From: an uncultured Oscillospiraceae bacterium
GTDB taxonomy: Bacteria > Bacillota > Clostridia > Oscillospirales > Oscillospiraceae
Assembly: GCA_910588625.1 (NCBI GenBank)
Contig: CAJUQN010000012.1
Span: 1 to 54,982, forward strand
Direction of reading: 5' to 3'
Length of the DNA stretch: 54,982 bases
Both the position numbers and the translations under genes were made by a program. Below, piece after piece: positions 24,393-31,948 of this stretch. Below the pieces are notes generated by a model. It was not told the DNA's origin. It saw nothing but the letters and a program-made list of their open reading frames with translations, and searched no databases. Within the stretch, counting starts at the first letter, position 1. Every line of letters starts with the position of its first letter.

Positions 24393-24773
24393 ATGATTCT
24401 GACCATTGACGAAGTGAATGACATCCTGGATCGGGTGTGCGGTGAGTTCCCTGAGGCATTATTCCAGGACTTGAACGGCGGAATTCTGTTGCTGGAGGAG
24501 GTTTTGCCCGACCCGGACGCCGGAGAGGATGTCTATATCATGGGTGAGTACTGCGTGGACGAGATGGGCCGGTATATCAACATCTATTATGGCTCTTTCG
24601 CCGCTTTGCTGTTTGATGAGCCTAGGCGGGTGTGGGAGGAGGAGCTGCGCACCACCCTGCGCCACGAGCTGACCCACCACGTGGAGGGGTTGGCGGGGGA
24701 GCGCAGCCTGGAATATAAGGACTCCGCCCAGCTGGACGCCATGCGCCGGGGCGAGGACTGGCCTGAAGAATAA
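24393..24773 (+). CDS. Zincin-like metallopeptidase family protein
   Basis: A 126-aa protein with the zinc-protease motif HELTHH (in LRHELTHHVEGLAG), preceded by the family segment IDEVNDILDRVCGEFPEALFQDLNGGI. It belongs to the small zincin-like group (COG3824 type), in which HExxH binds zinc; the third ligand may be in the acidic C-terminus. Physiological substrates are unknown for this group. AAGGAGAC lies upstream of the ATG, 15 nt after the previous gene. Confidence 0.85.
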   Translation: MILTIDEVNDILDRVCGEFPEALFQDLNGGILLLEEVLPDPDAGEDVYIMGEYCVDEMGRYINIYYGSFAALLFDEPRRVWEEELRTTLRHELTHHVEGLAGERSLEYKDSAQLDAMRRGEDWPEE

Positions 24774-24797
24774 GATCACAAAGAAAGGACGAGATAT

Positions 24798-25043
24798 ATG
24801 GAAACCATCAGCTACCGCCCGAGGGGCGTCTGCTCACAGAAAATGGAGATCGATGTGGAGGGCGGCGTGATCCAGGCCGTCCGGGTGCTGGGAGGATGCA
24901 GCGGCAACCTGAAGGGCATCAGCTCCCTGCTGAAGGGAATGGATGTGGAGGAGGCCATCTCCCGGCTGGAGGGCATCCGCTGCGGCATGAAGCCTACCTC
25001 TTGCCCGGACCAGCTGGCCCAGGCGCTGAAATCCGCCCGATAG
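24798..25043 (+). CDS. TSCPD-domain protein (TIGR03905 type)
   Basis: 81 aa, matching the TSCPD domain also found at the end of class II ribonucleotide reductases. It carries YRPRGVCSQKMEIDVEGGVI, the GGCSGNLKGISSLLKGM block, and near the end the name-giving TSCPDQLAQAL. Cysteines at about 12, 34, 62 and 70 could bind a metal. Stand-alone copies like this one are common in Clostridia and have no proven role. AAAGGAC is upstream and a terminator follows. Confidence 0.9.
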   Translation: METISYRPRGVCSQKMEIDVEGGVIQAVRVLGGCSGNLKGISSLLKGMDVEEAISRLEGIRCGMKPTSCPDQLAQALKSAR

Positions 25044-25057
25044 CATAGGCATATGCG

Positions 25058-25088
25058 AAGGTCTCCGCCGAAAGGCGGGGGCCTTTTT
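25058..25088 (+). terminator. Terminator after the TSCPD gene
   Basis: Stem AAGGTCTCCGCC / GGCGGGGGCCTT with a GAAA tetraloop, followed by a T-run: a classic intrinsic terminator. Confidence 0.85.
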
Positions 25089-25128
25089 GCTTTTTGGCAA
25101 GCTGCTCCTGAGTTGGGAATCATTGTGG

Positions 25129-25158
25129 GTTGCGAAACAGTTACAAAACGGTTACAAT
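25129..25158 (+). promoter_or_regulatory. WalR-like box and promoter of cell wall hydrolase 1
   Basis: GTTACA (25140-25145) - 5 nt - GTTACA (25151-25156). On the other strand this is TGTAAC-N5-TGTAAC, an exact fit to the WalR (YycF) consensus TGTWAH-N5-TGTWAH. A third, weaker half-site GTTGCG is 11 bp upstream (25129). TTGCGA (25130-25135), 17 nt, TACAAT (25153-25158) could be the promoter, so the box overlaps it. The hydrolase downstream is the kind of gene WalR controls. Confidence 0.65.
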
Positions 25159-25192
25159 GTGCTGGTAAACCAACCCCAAGGAGTGACTATAA

Positions 25193-25996
25193 ATGAAATT
25201 AAAACATACTATTTTGGGGCTGGCGCTGACGGCGGCGCTGGTCCTGCCCAGTTCTGCGGCGGACGTGTTGGCCGTCAACGGGCAAAACCTGTGGAGCGAG
25301 GCCCAGGCCCAGCTGGTGGAGGGGGGTACCACCTATGTGTCCCTGCGCACAGTGACGGAAGCGCTGGCCCCCAGTGCCAACGTCAGCTGGGAAAACGGCA
25401 CCGCCTGGGTGCGTGGGAGGGGGCTCACCCTGTCCGCCAAGCCTGGGGAGCAGTGGATGACGGTGAACGGCCGTGCGCTTTACATTCCTCATCAGGTGCG
25501 GTTGGTGAACGGCAAGACTATGGTCCCGGTCCGCGTACTGGCCCAGGCCCTGGGGGGACAGGTGGACTGGAGCTCCCAGGACGGCGTGACCCTCACCCCC
25601 GGCAGCGGGAGGCCCGCGCCCGCGTCCTACACCGAAAATGATCTGTACTGGATGAGCCGCATCATCTCCGCCGAGAGCCGGGGGGAGCCCCTGCTGGGCA
25701 AGCTGGCGGTGGGGACGGTGGTGCTCAACCGGGTGGCAAGCGATGAATTCCCTGACACCATCTACGACGTGATCTTTGACCGCAAGTGGGGCATACAGTT
25801 TGAGCCGGTGGCAAACGGCACGGTCTACAACGAGCCCACCGAGGAGAGCGTGTTGGCGGCCAAGCTGGTGTTGGACGGCGCCCGGGCGGCGGGGGACAGC
25901 CTCTACTTTTTAGCCCCCGATTTGACAAATAACCACTGGATGATGGAGCATCAGACCTACGTCACCACAATTGGTTGTCATTGGTTCTATAAATGA
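25193..25996 (+). CDS. SleB-type cell wall hydrolase with copper-amine-oxidase-like N domain
   Basis: 267 aa. A signal peptide (residues 1-22) leads to a stalk-like domain with two pieces of the copper-amine-oxidase N-terminal repeat (DVLAVNGQ...TYVSLRTVTEAL and RLVNGKTMVPVRVLAQALGG), probably for surface attachment. A Hydrolase_2/SleB-type catalytic domain (about 145-267) follows, with IISAESRGEPLLGKLAVGTVVLNRV. SleB-like enzymes cleave glycan strands. AAGGAG lies 8 nt upstream of the ATG. It has the same WalR-like control and domain type as the next gene, so the two are paralogues. Whether this enzyme works in germination or vegetative growth is not readable; the WalR box favours growth. 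Confidence 0.93.
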   Translation: MKLKHTILGLALTAALVLPSSAADVLAVNGQNLWSEAQAQLVEGGTTYVSLRTVTEALAPSANVSWENGTAWVRGRGLTLSAKPGEQWMTVNGRALYIPHQVRLVNGKTMVPVRVLAQALGGQVDWSSQDGVTLTPGSGRPAPASYTENDLYWMSRIISAESRGEPLLGKLAVGTVVLNRVASDEFPDTIYDVIFDRKWGIQFEPVANGTVYNEPTEESVLAAKLVLDGARAAGDSLYFLAPDLTNNHWMMEHQTYVTTIGCHWFYK

Positions 25997-26055
25997 CCTG
26001 ACCTAAAAATTTCCGGTCATATCTGGTGTAGAATCGTCGAAAATGTATAATTTAC

Positions 26056-26096
26056 AAAATAACCGAGTCTGAGGAAAAGTCAGATTCGGTTATTTT
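26056..26096 (+). terminator. Terminator after cell wall hydrolase 1
   Basis: Stem AAAATAACCGA(G/A)TCTGA paired with TCAGA(T)TCGGTTATTTT, one mismatch, 7-nt loop, ending in a T-run. Confidence 0.8.
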
Positions 26097-26110
26097 GACG
26101 AATCCAAAAG

Positions 26111-26151
26111 GTTGCAAAATGGTTTTGAATAAGTTACAATACGGTTACAAT
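26111..26151 (+). promoter_or_regulatory. WalR-like box array and promoter of cell wall hydrolase 2
   Basis: Four half-sites at exact 11-bp steps: GTTGCA (26111), GTTTTG (26122), GTTACA (26133) and GTTACA (26144). The last two read TGTAAC-N5-TGTAAC on the other strand and match the WalR consensus. TACAAT (26146-26151) is a plausible -10. The layout repeats that at 25129-25158. Confidence 0.65.
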
Positions 26152-26182
26152 TTGAGAACAAATTGTAATAAGGAGAGATTTC

Positions 26183-27175
26183 ATGAAAACACGAGCTACC
26201 AGTTTCCTGCTGGCTGCCCTCGCTGTCGTGAGCCTTGTCCTGCCTGCGCTGGCCGCTGAGCCCGACGATCTGCCGTTGGAGACCCCGGCCAAGAGCGAAG
26301 AGATTGAGAAACTTGAGGAGCTACGCAGCACCGTTGTGTTGGACGGCGAGCCCGCTGAGTCTGTAGAATTTGAGATATTGGACGGTGTGTGCTATGTCAC
26401 GGTGAGTTCCTTTGTGTCTTTGATGGACGCAGAGGCTATGGTGGAGGAGGAGAGCGGGGCCGTTTCCGTCAATGCCTCCGCCGTCATCGGGGTGGCGCCG
26501 CTGAGCAGTGAGGCCAGCGAGGCGGAAGAAAGCGAGACCGAGGATGCCGAAGCCGCTGAGGAGGGCGAGGGTGTGGAAAGCACCGAGAACGCCGCCAACG
26601 TGGTGACCGATGACCTTAACCTCCAGGCTGCCGCCGGGACCTACTATCTGGTGGCCAACGGCCGGTATCTGTACACTGAGGACGGTCTGATCCAGCTGAA
26701 CGGCCGGGTGGCGGCCCCCGTGCGGTTGCTTGCCCGGGTGTACAACCTGGACGTGGGCTATGATGCGAAGTATGACCTGGTGCTGTTGGAGCGTCAGGAG
26801 GACGCAGAGCCTTATCTGGATGACGCGGCCTATGACAACGACACCCTGTATTGGCTGTCCCATATCATCTACGCCGAGAGTGGCAATCAGCCCTTGACGG
26901 GTAAGATCGCCGTGGGTAACGTGGTGATGAACCGGGTGAACGACCCCAGGTTCCCCAACAGTGTTTATGATGTACTGTTCCAGAAGAACCAGTTCACCCC
27001 CGCCTCCAGCGGGTCCATTTACCGGGACCCTAACTGGGAATCCACTTTGGCGGCTATGCTGGTGATGGATGGCGCTGAGGTCACTGACGCGCTGTTCTTC
27101 AACGGCGTGCGGGCTAGAGCCCCTAAGGGCCGGACCTATGTGGCCACCATCGGGGACCACGCATTCTATAAGTAG
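26183..27175 (+). CDS. SleB-type cell wall hydrolase, acidic-linker paralogue
   Basis: 330 aa. It has a signal peptide (1-24), then a surface domain, an acidic Glu/Ser-rich stretch (SEASEAEESETEDAEAAEEG, about 112-132) and a second surface repeat (YYLVANGRYLYTEDGLIQLNG...VRLLARVYNL). The catalytic domain (about 228-330) has IIYAESGNQPLTGKIAVGNVVMNRV. Compared with the first hydrolase it has the same C-terminal domain but a longer, more acidic N-terminal part. It ends WxxF-like at DHAFYK, as its neighbour ends CHWFYK. AAGGAGAG is upstream of the ATG. Confidence 0.93.
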   Translation: MKTRATSFLLAALAVVSLVLPALAAEPDDLPLETPAKSEEIEKLEELRSTVVLDGEPAESVEFEILDGVCYVTVSSFVSLMDAEAMVEEESGAVSVNASAVIGVAPLSSEASEAEESETEDAEAAEEGEGVESTENAANVVTDDLNLQAAAGTYYLVANGRYLYTEDGLIQLNGRVAAPVRLLARVYNLDVGYDAKYDLVLLERQEDAEPYLDDAAYDNDTLYWLSHIIYAESGNQPLTGKIAVGNVVMNRVNDPRFPNSVYDVLFQKNQFTPASSGSIYRDPNWESTLAAMLVMDGAEVTDALFFNGVRARAPKGRTYVATIGDHAFYK

Positions 27176-27204
27176 GCAGGACAAGGCAAGACAGCAAGGA
27201 CAAC

Positions 27205-27245
27205 GCCGCGGCGCCCGGAAGGGCGGTCGCGGCATTTCTTTTTTT
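27205..27245 (+). terminator. Terminator after cell wall hydrolase 2
   Basis: GC-rich stem (GCCGCGGCGCCC / GGGCGGTCGCGGC) with a GGAA loop, followed by a run of seven T. A second, weaker hairpin, GTTTCTGGT / ACCAGAAAC, follows at 27277-27311. Confidence 0.85.
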
Positions 27246-27347
27246 GGAAGCGAGGATAAGAAATGACAAAATTGGTGTTTCTGGTATAAATTGCCTTAAA
27301 AAACCAGAAACTTGTGGCTTTTTTGTGGAAAATTTCAGAGAAAATGG

Positions 27348-27376
27348 TTGATTTTATTCCCTGAAACGGGTATAAT
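27348..27376 (+). promoter_or_regulatory. Promoter of carD
   Basis: TTGATT (27348-27353), 17 nt, TATAAT (27371-27376), about 40 nt upstream of the TTG start. Confidence 0.75.
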
Positions 27377-27414
27377 ATTTGTGGAGGGATATACATATTT
27401 TGGGGGTGAGAGAT

Positions 27415-27894
27415 TTGTTTCAGATCGGAGATAAGGTAGCGCACCCCATGCACGGGGCTGGGGTCATCGATTCCATCGTGCAGCGCAGGGTGGCGGGACA
27501 GGTCCAGGAGTATTATCAGCTCAAGCTGTCGGTGGGTAATATGGTCGTCATGGTGCCCACGGACAACACTGGGAGTATTGGGATGCGTCCCGTGGTGTCC
27601 GGCGCCAAGGCGGAGGAGCTGATGACCGAGATGGAGGATATCGAGGTGGATATGACCCAGAACTGGAACCGCCGATACCGGGAAAATTTGGAGCGGCTGA
27701 AAAGCGGCAATCTGCTGGAGGTGGCCCGGGTGATCAAGGGCCTGCGCCAGCGGGAAGGCCAGCGGGGTCTGTCCAACGGAGAGAGGAAAATGCTTCACAC
27801 GGCCAAGCAGATCCTCATCTCTGAGCTGGTCTTGGCCCAGAGCCTGCCCTATGAGACGGTGGAGAGCAGTGTGGACACCGTGCTGAGCAGTTGA
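27415..27894 (+). CDS. carD: CarD-family transcription regulator
   Basis: 159 aa. The N-terminal CarD/TRCF-RID domain (FQIGDKVAHPMHGAGVIDSI...YYQLKLSVGNMVVMVPTDN) binds the RNA polymerase beta subunit. A helical C-terminal domain (about 70-159) binds promoter DNA near the -10. CarD proteins stabilise open complexes at rRNA and housekeeping promoters. I place the start at TTG 27415 because GGGGGTGAG is 5-6 nt upstream and the protein then opens MFQIGDKV; an upstream GTG would add 12 atypical residues. It is followed by ispD and ispF, an order common in Firmicutes. Confidence 0.92.
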   Translation: MFQIGDKVAHPMHGAGVIDSIVQRRVAGQVQEYYQLKLSVGNMVVMVPTDNTGSIGMRPVVSGAKAEELMTEMEDIEVDMTQNWNRRYRENLERLKSGNLLEVARVIKGLRQREGQRGLSNGERKMLHTAKQILISELVLAQSLPYETVESSVDTVLSS

Positions 27895-27909
27895 CACAGC
27901 GGTAAGCGA

Positions 27910-27932
27910 GAGGGGCCGGAAGGCTCCTTTTT
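27910..27932 (+). terminator. Weak terminator or attenuator between carD and ispD
   Basis: A 7-bp stem AGGGGCC / GGCTCCT with one G-U pair, a GGAA loop and TTTTT. It could let carD be expressed at a higher level than ispDF. Confidence 0.55.
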
Positions 27933-27964
27933 GCGTAATATACGATATGCGGGAGGATGTTTTG

Positions 27965-28684
27965 ATGGGTTTGTTTCGCAGACGGAAAAAGGAAACGGGA
28001 CCCAGCTGTTCCGTGGTAGTGGTGGCCGCCGGGTCGTCCACCCGGATGGGTTTTGATAAGGTGCTGGCGGAGGTTGGCGGCCAGCCCGTCATTGTGCGCT
28101 GCCTGCGCAGCTTTCAGTGGGCTCCCAGCGTCAGCGAGATCGTGGTGGTTACCCGGACGGACTTGGTGCCGGATGTCGCCCGGCTGTGCCAGGACAATAA
28201 TTTGAGTAAGGTGGTCAAGGTCATCCGGGGTGGGGAGAACCGCACCCAGTCTGCCCGGCTGGGTACGCTGGAGTGTGACGGTAAGGCTCAGCTCATCGCC
28301 ATCCACGACGGGGCCCGGCCCTTTGTCACCAAGCAGGTTATCGAGGACGCCATTGCCCAGGCGGCGGTGAACGGAGCGGCGGCGCCGGCTGTACCGGTGA
28401 AGGACACCATCAAATCCGCCCATAATGCCATCGTGGAGGAGACCTTGGAGCGTAGCACCCTGTACGCGGTTCAGACGCCCCAGGTGTTCGACGGGGACCT
28501 CATCCGCGCGGCCCTGCAAAAGGCGTTGGACGACGGCGCGGAGCTCACCGACGATTGCGCCGCTGTGGAGCGGCTGGGGATGAAGGTGGTGCTCACCCCT
28601 GGAGACGAGCGGAATATCAAGCTGACCACGCCCACCGACCTGCTGATCGGCGAGGCGCTGTCTGAGGAGGTGCCAGTGTTTTGA
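27965..28684 (+). CDS. ispD: 2-C-methyl-D-erythritol 4-phosphate cytidylyltransferase
   Basis: 239 aa, third step of the MEP isoprenoid pathway: couples MEP with CTP to CDP-methylerythritol. The family motifs are VVVVAAGSSTRMGFDK (CTP loop), HDGARPFV, and TPQVFDGDLI. ATG 27965 has GGGAGGATG 7-8 nt upstream; an earlier ATG (27947) has none. The N-terminus, GLFRRRKKETG, is basic. Its end overlaps ispF by 4 nt. Confidence 0.96.
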   Translation: MGLFRRRKKETGPSCSVVVVAAGSSTRMGFDKVLAEVGGQPVIVRCLRSFQWAPSVSEIVVVTRTDLVPDVARLCQDNNLSKVVKVIRGGENRTQSARLGTLECDGKAQLIAIHDGARPFVTKQVIEDAIAQAAVNGAAAPAVPVKDTIKSAHNAIVEETLERSTLYAVQTPQVFDGDLIRAALQKALDDGAELTDDCAAVERLGMKVVLTPGDERNIKLTTPTDLLIGEALSEEVPVF

Positions 28685-29169
28685 GAATCGGGCACGGTTA
28701 CGACGTACACCGCCTGGTGGAAGGGCGTAAGCTGATTTTGGGCGGAGTGGAGATTCCCTTTGAGAAGGGGCTGCTGGGGCACTCGGACGCGGACGTGCTG
28801 GCCCACGCCATCATGGACGCCCTGCTGGGCGCGGCGGCGCTGGGGGACATTGGCAAGCTGTTCCCGGACAACGACCCGGCCTATGAGGGCGCGGACAGCC
28901 TGAAGCTGCTGGAGCGGGTGATCGAAGTCCTAACCGAAAACGGCTATACGGTGAATAATGTAGACGCCACCGTCCTGGCCCAACAGCCTAAGCTGGCCCC
29001 GCACATCCCACAGATGCGGGAGAGGCTGGCCCGGGCCATGGGAACAGAGGTGAGCCGCGTCAGCGTCAAGGCCACCACCGAGGAGGGCCTTGGCTTTACC
29101 GGCGCTGGCGAAGGCATCGCCGCCCATGCCGTGGCGCTCATCGAAGGGCAGGGTCCTTCTTTTTCTTGA
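28681..29169 (+). CDS. ispF: 2-C-methyl-D-erythritol 2,4-cyclodiphosphate synthase
   Basis: 162 aa, fifth MEP-pathway step: closes the cyclodiphosphate ring and releases CMP. The divalent-metal site is in GHGYDVHRL and HSDADVLAHAIMDALLGA; LFPDNDP and the C-terminal TTEEGLGFTGAGEGIAAHAV are also typical. The start is TTG 28681, overlapping the ispD stop. The last codons (PSFS, stop) lie inside the first hairpin of the dispersed element at 29156, so the element supplied the stop codon. IspE is not in the window. Confidence 0.96.
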   Translation: MRIGHGYDVHRLVEGRKLILGGVEIPFEKGLLGHSDADVLAHAIMDALLGAAALGDIGKLFPDNDPAYEGADSLKLLERVIEVLTENGYTVNNVDATVLAQQPKLAPHIPQMRERLARAMGTEVSRVSVKATTEEGLGFTGAGEGIAAHAVALIEGQGPSFS

Positions 29170-29400
29170 AAGAAAAAGAAGCAAAAAGAACTTTTAGACC
29201 GTTACGAAAAGCGGAAGGGAGAATGAAGTGTTCGCTCGGCAGCGAAAACGAGAGGAATGCAAAAGATAAAATTTTTATTTTGAGGCTGTGCAGAAACGGA
29301 CAGGTTTTTGCATGGCCTCAAAAAATCGGGGGCGGAATAGAGAAAAGTCTAAAAGTTTCTTTTTTCGCTTCCTTTTTTGGTTGCAAAGAAAAAAGGAAGG
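29156..29400. repeat. Dispersed palindromic element, full copy 1
   Basis: About 245 bp in nested symmetry. The outer hairpin is CTTCTTTTTCT-..-AGAAAAAGAAG (29156-29181). The left arm is GCAAAAAGAACTTTTAGACC and so on (29181-29214). An imperfect central hairpin starts TTTGAGGC (29278-29323), and the right arm is AGTCTAAAAGTTTCTTTTTT (29346-29365). A final hairpin, CTTCCTTTTTTGGTTGCAAAGAAAAAAGGAAG, closes it (29368-29399). The left and right arms are inverted copies of each other. It shares order and sequence with 49306-49546. It overlaps the ispF stop codon and fills most of the 327-base gap to the DUF3343 gene. Confidence 0.75.
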
Positions 29401-29413
29401 CCCCGTTTTCACC

Positions 29414-29455
29414 AACGCTCCTTTCGAGGCATATGATGCCCTTGAGAGGAGCGTT
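29414..29455 (+). other. Hairpin next to the dispersed element
   Basis: AACGCTCCT (29414-29422) pairs with AGGAGCGTT (29447-29455), with an inner GGCAT / ATGCC stem. It lies 14 bp beyond the element and 42 bp before the DUF3343 gene. No T-run follows, so a termination role is doubtful. It is not part of the second copy of the element. Confidence 0.4.
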
Positions 29456-29496
29456 TCCGCGCTCCTCAAGAAACAGGGGAAAGGAATGGTGGGCCA

Positions 29497-29751
29497 ATGG
29501 TCTATTATCTCATCATTTGCCGCTCGCTCACCTACGCCCAGCGCACCGCCCAGGTGCTGGAGCGGGTGGGGATTCCCGGCTGGGTCCAGCGCTCGCCCAA
29601 GCTCATCTCTAAGGAGGGATGCGGGTACTGCGTGCGGATCCCGGAGCGGCGGCTCACCGACGCGCTCACGGTGCTGCGCCGGGAGGGTATGGCCCCCAAG
29701 CAGGTGTTCCTCCAGACGGCGGAGGGAGAATACAGCGAGGTGACGTCATGA
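29497..29751 (+). CDS. DUF3343 putative sulfur/selenium-carrier-like protein
   Basis: An 84-aa DUF3343 protein (YYLIICRSLTYAQRTAQVLER, then GCGYCVRIP and later VFLQTAEGEYSEV). The C-x-x-C in EGCGYC could carry a persulfide. The family is often beside cysteine desulfurases and SelD-related genes, as here. Its stop overlaps the desulfurase start (ATGA), so translation is coupled. The ATG has AAAGGA about 12 nt upstream, a weak match. Confidence 0.88.
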   Translation: MVYYLIICRSLTYAQRTAQVLERVGIPGWVQRSPKLISKEGCGYCVRIPERRLTDALTVLRREGMAPKQVFLQTAEGEYSEVTS

Positions 29752-30875
29752 TCTATTTTGACAGCGCCGCCACCACACTGGAAAAACCCGGGGCTGTGCC
29801 CCGGGCCTCCGCCTGGGCCATGACCCATCTGGCCAGTCCCGGCCGGGGAGGCCACGCCCCAGGTATGGGCGCGGCAGATTTGATGTACCAAATGCGGGAG
29901 CAGGCGGCGCGGCTGTTCGGCGCCAGTGACCCGGAGCGGGTGGTGCTGACCTATAACGCCACCCACGGGCTGAATATTGCCATCCGGTCGCTGGTGAAGC
30001 CAAGGGGGACAGTGGTAATCTCCGGCTATGAGCACAACGCCGTCACCCGGCCGCTTCACGCGATCCCGGGGGTGAAGATTAAGGTGGCCGCCGGACCGCT
30101 GTTCGACAGCGATGGGGTGTATGACGCCTTTGAACAGGCCATCACTCCCGACGTGGACGCGGTGGTTTGCAACCATGTGTCTAACGTGTTCGGTTTCATC
30201 CAGCCGGTGGGGCGTATTGCGCAGCTCTGCAAAGACCGGGGTGTGCCTTTCATTGTGGACGCCTCCCAGTCTGCCGGGACGCTTCCGGTAGATCTGGAGG
30301 GCTGGGGCGCGGCGTTTATCGCTATGCCGGGGCACAAGGGCCTGTACGGCCCCCAGGGTACGGGGCTTCTGCTGTGCGGCGGGGAGACCCAGCCGCTGCT
30401 GTTCGGGGGTACGGGCAGCTTGTCCGTCCGGCAGGATATGCCCGCCTTCCTACCCGACCGGCTGGAGGCGGGCACCCACAACGTGTGCGGCGCAGCGGGT
30501 CTGCTGGCGGGGATGAAGTTCGTCAGCCGGACGGGTACCGCTCGCATCCACCGCCACGAGCAGGACCTGGCGCGCCGTATGATGGACCGCCTGGAGCACA
30601 TCCCCGGCGTGACCGTGTTCCGGGGCGGCGAGAACCAGAGCGGCCTGTGTTCCGCTGTCATCGACGGCATGGACTGCGAGGACGTGGGGGAGGCGCTGGC
30701 CAAACGGAGAATCGCGGTGCGGGCGGGCCTGCACTGCGCCCCGCTGGCCCATCAGACGGCGGGCACCCAGGACACCGGCACCATCCGGTTCAGCTTTTCT
30801 GCCTTCAACCGCCCGGAGCAGGTGGAACGGGCGGCGGCAGTGGTCCGGGAGCTGGCCGGAACGGCGAAACGCTGA
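29748..30875 (+). CDS. Cysteine desulfurase family protein (class V aminotransferase)
   Basis: 375 aa, PLP-dependent, taking sulfur from cysteine. The N-terminus YFDSAATTLEKP is standard. The PLP-binding Lys is in MPGHKGLYGPQGTG, with the conserved His of the cofactor stack (ASQSAGTLPVDL nearby). The persulfide Cys is in RAGLHCAPLAHQ near residue 335. It matches the TIGR01977-type branch, not IscS or SufS. It is coupled to the DUF3343 gene and ends at a strong terminator. The DUF3343 partner suggests sulfur or selenium transfer, but the acceptor is not readable. Confidence 0.92.
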   Translation: MIYFDSAATTLEKPGAVPRASAWAMTHLASPGRGGHAPGMGAADLMYQMREQAARLFGASDPERVVLTYNATHGLNIAIRSLVKPRGTVVISGYEHNAVTRPLHAIPGVKIKVAAGPLFDSDGVYDAFEQAITPDVDAVVCNHVSNVFGFIQPVGRIAQLCKDRGVPFIVDASQSAGTLPVDLEGWGAAFIAMPGHKGLYGPQGTGLLLCGGETQPLLFGGTGSLSVRQDMPAFLPDRLEAGTHNVCGAAGLLAGMKFVSRTGTARIHRHEQDLARRMMDRLEHIPGVTVFRGGENQSGLCSAVIDGMDCEDVGEALAKRRIAVRAGLHCAPLAHQTAGTQDTGTIRFSFSAFNRPEQVERAAAVVRELAGTAKR

Positions 30876-30878
30876 GGG

Positions 30879-30911
30879 GAGAGGGCGCGGCGGAGGCCGC
30901 GCTCTCTTTTT
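30879..30911 (+). terminator. Terminator after the cysteine desulfurase gene
   Basis: Stem GAGAGGGCGCGGC / GCCGCGCTCTC with a GGAG loop and a TTTTT tail. Confidence 0.85.
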
Positions 30912-30962
30912 GCTTTTTCTGTGACCCGACCGTGAAATTTCTCTTAATTCTCCCTGATTCAC

Positions 30963-30991
30963 TTGCCAACCTCAGCCAGATAAGATATAAT
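30963..30991 (+). promoter_or_regulatory. Promoter of cdaA-cdaR
   Basis: TTGCCA (30963-30968), 17 nt, TATAAT (30986-30991), about 70 nt upstream of the cdaA ATG. A strong housekeeping promoter. Confidence 0.75.
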
Positions 30992-31060
30992 AGCCAATAA
31001 TGCCGCGTTGCGGCAATGGTTTGTCACGCACATTTTTCGGTGGAGGAAGGGGCGGCGCAT

Positions 31061-31948
31061 ATGGACGCGATCATGGAAACTTTGAAATCGGCGCCGAAAT
31101 ACTTCGAACTCATTGGTTTCGCCGATATCTTAGATATGGCCATCATCGCTTTTGGCATCTATCACCTGTTCCGTTTTGTGCGGCGCAGCCGCTCCGGCCA
31201 GGTGGTGAAGGCCATCGCCTTCATTGTGGTGGCGATGGCTCTGGCAAATACGTATAACCTGCGCATCATCCGCACAGTGCTCAACAATGCTGTGGAGCTG
31301 GGCGTGATCGCCCTGGTGGTCATCTTCCAGCCGGAGGTCCGGCGGTTCCTGGAGCAGATGGGCAGCGGCAAGATCAAGGAGCTGTTTGTGGCGGAGAGCT
31401 ACAGCAACGATCTGGAGAACGCTATCAAGGAGACCATAGAGGCCTACGAGTCCCTATCCCGGGACAAGGTGGGGGCGCTGATGGTGTTTGAGCGGCGCAC
31501 CCTGCTGGACGACGTACTCAAGACCGGAACCACGCTGGACTGCCAGGTGTCTGCCCAGCTGCTGAAAAACCTGTTTTGGAACAAGGCCCCGCTCCACGAC
31601 GGGGCGGTTATTGTGCGCAACGGCCGCATCGTGGGGGCGGGCTGTATGCTCCCCCTGTCCGGCAACGTGAACCTGAGCCGGGACCTGGGAATGCGCCACC
31701 GGGCGGGCATCGGCATCAGTGAGAACTCGGACGCGGTGGTGGCCATTGTCTCCGAAGAGACGGGCTCCATCTCCGTGGCCATTAATGGGATGCTCAAGCG
31801 GCACCTGTCGCCGGAGACCCTGGAGCGGATGCTCCGCCTGGAGCTCATGCCCGACGCCGGGGAGGAGGGCAAGTCCACCGCCGCCCGGCTGTCCAACGTA
31901 TTCAAGGGCCTCAAGGGAGATAATTCCAATGGGAAAGAAGATTCTTGA
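31061..31948 (+). CDS. cdaA: Diadenylate cyclase CdaA (c-di-AMP synthesis)
   Basis: 295 aa, with three N-terminal transmembrane helices (about residues 18-90) and a cytoplasmic DAC domain (about 95-275) that condenses two ATP into cyclic di-AMP. Catalytic motifs are LHDGAVIV and GMRHRAGIGISE. c-di-AMP controls potassium uptake, turgor and cell-wall homeostasis in Firmicutes. ATG 31061 has GGAGGAAGGGG upstream and starts MDAIMETLKS; a start 45 nt earlier is unlikely. It overlaps cdaR by 20 nt. Confidence 0.96.
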   Translation: MDAIMETLKSAPKYFELIGFADILDMAIIAFGIYHLFRFVRRSRSGQVVKAIAFIVVAMALANTYNLRIIRTVLNNAVELGVIALVVIFQPEVRRFLEQMGSGKIKELFVAESYSNDLENAIKETIEAYESLSRDKVGALMVFERRTLLDDVLKTGTTLDCQVSAQLLKNLFWNKAPLHDGAVIVRNGRIVGAGCMLPLSGNVNLSRDLGMRHRAGIGISENSDAVVAIVSEETGSISVAINGMLKRHLSPETLERMLRLELMPDAGEEGKSTAARLSNVFKGLKGDNSNGKEDS

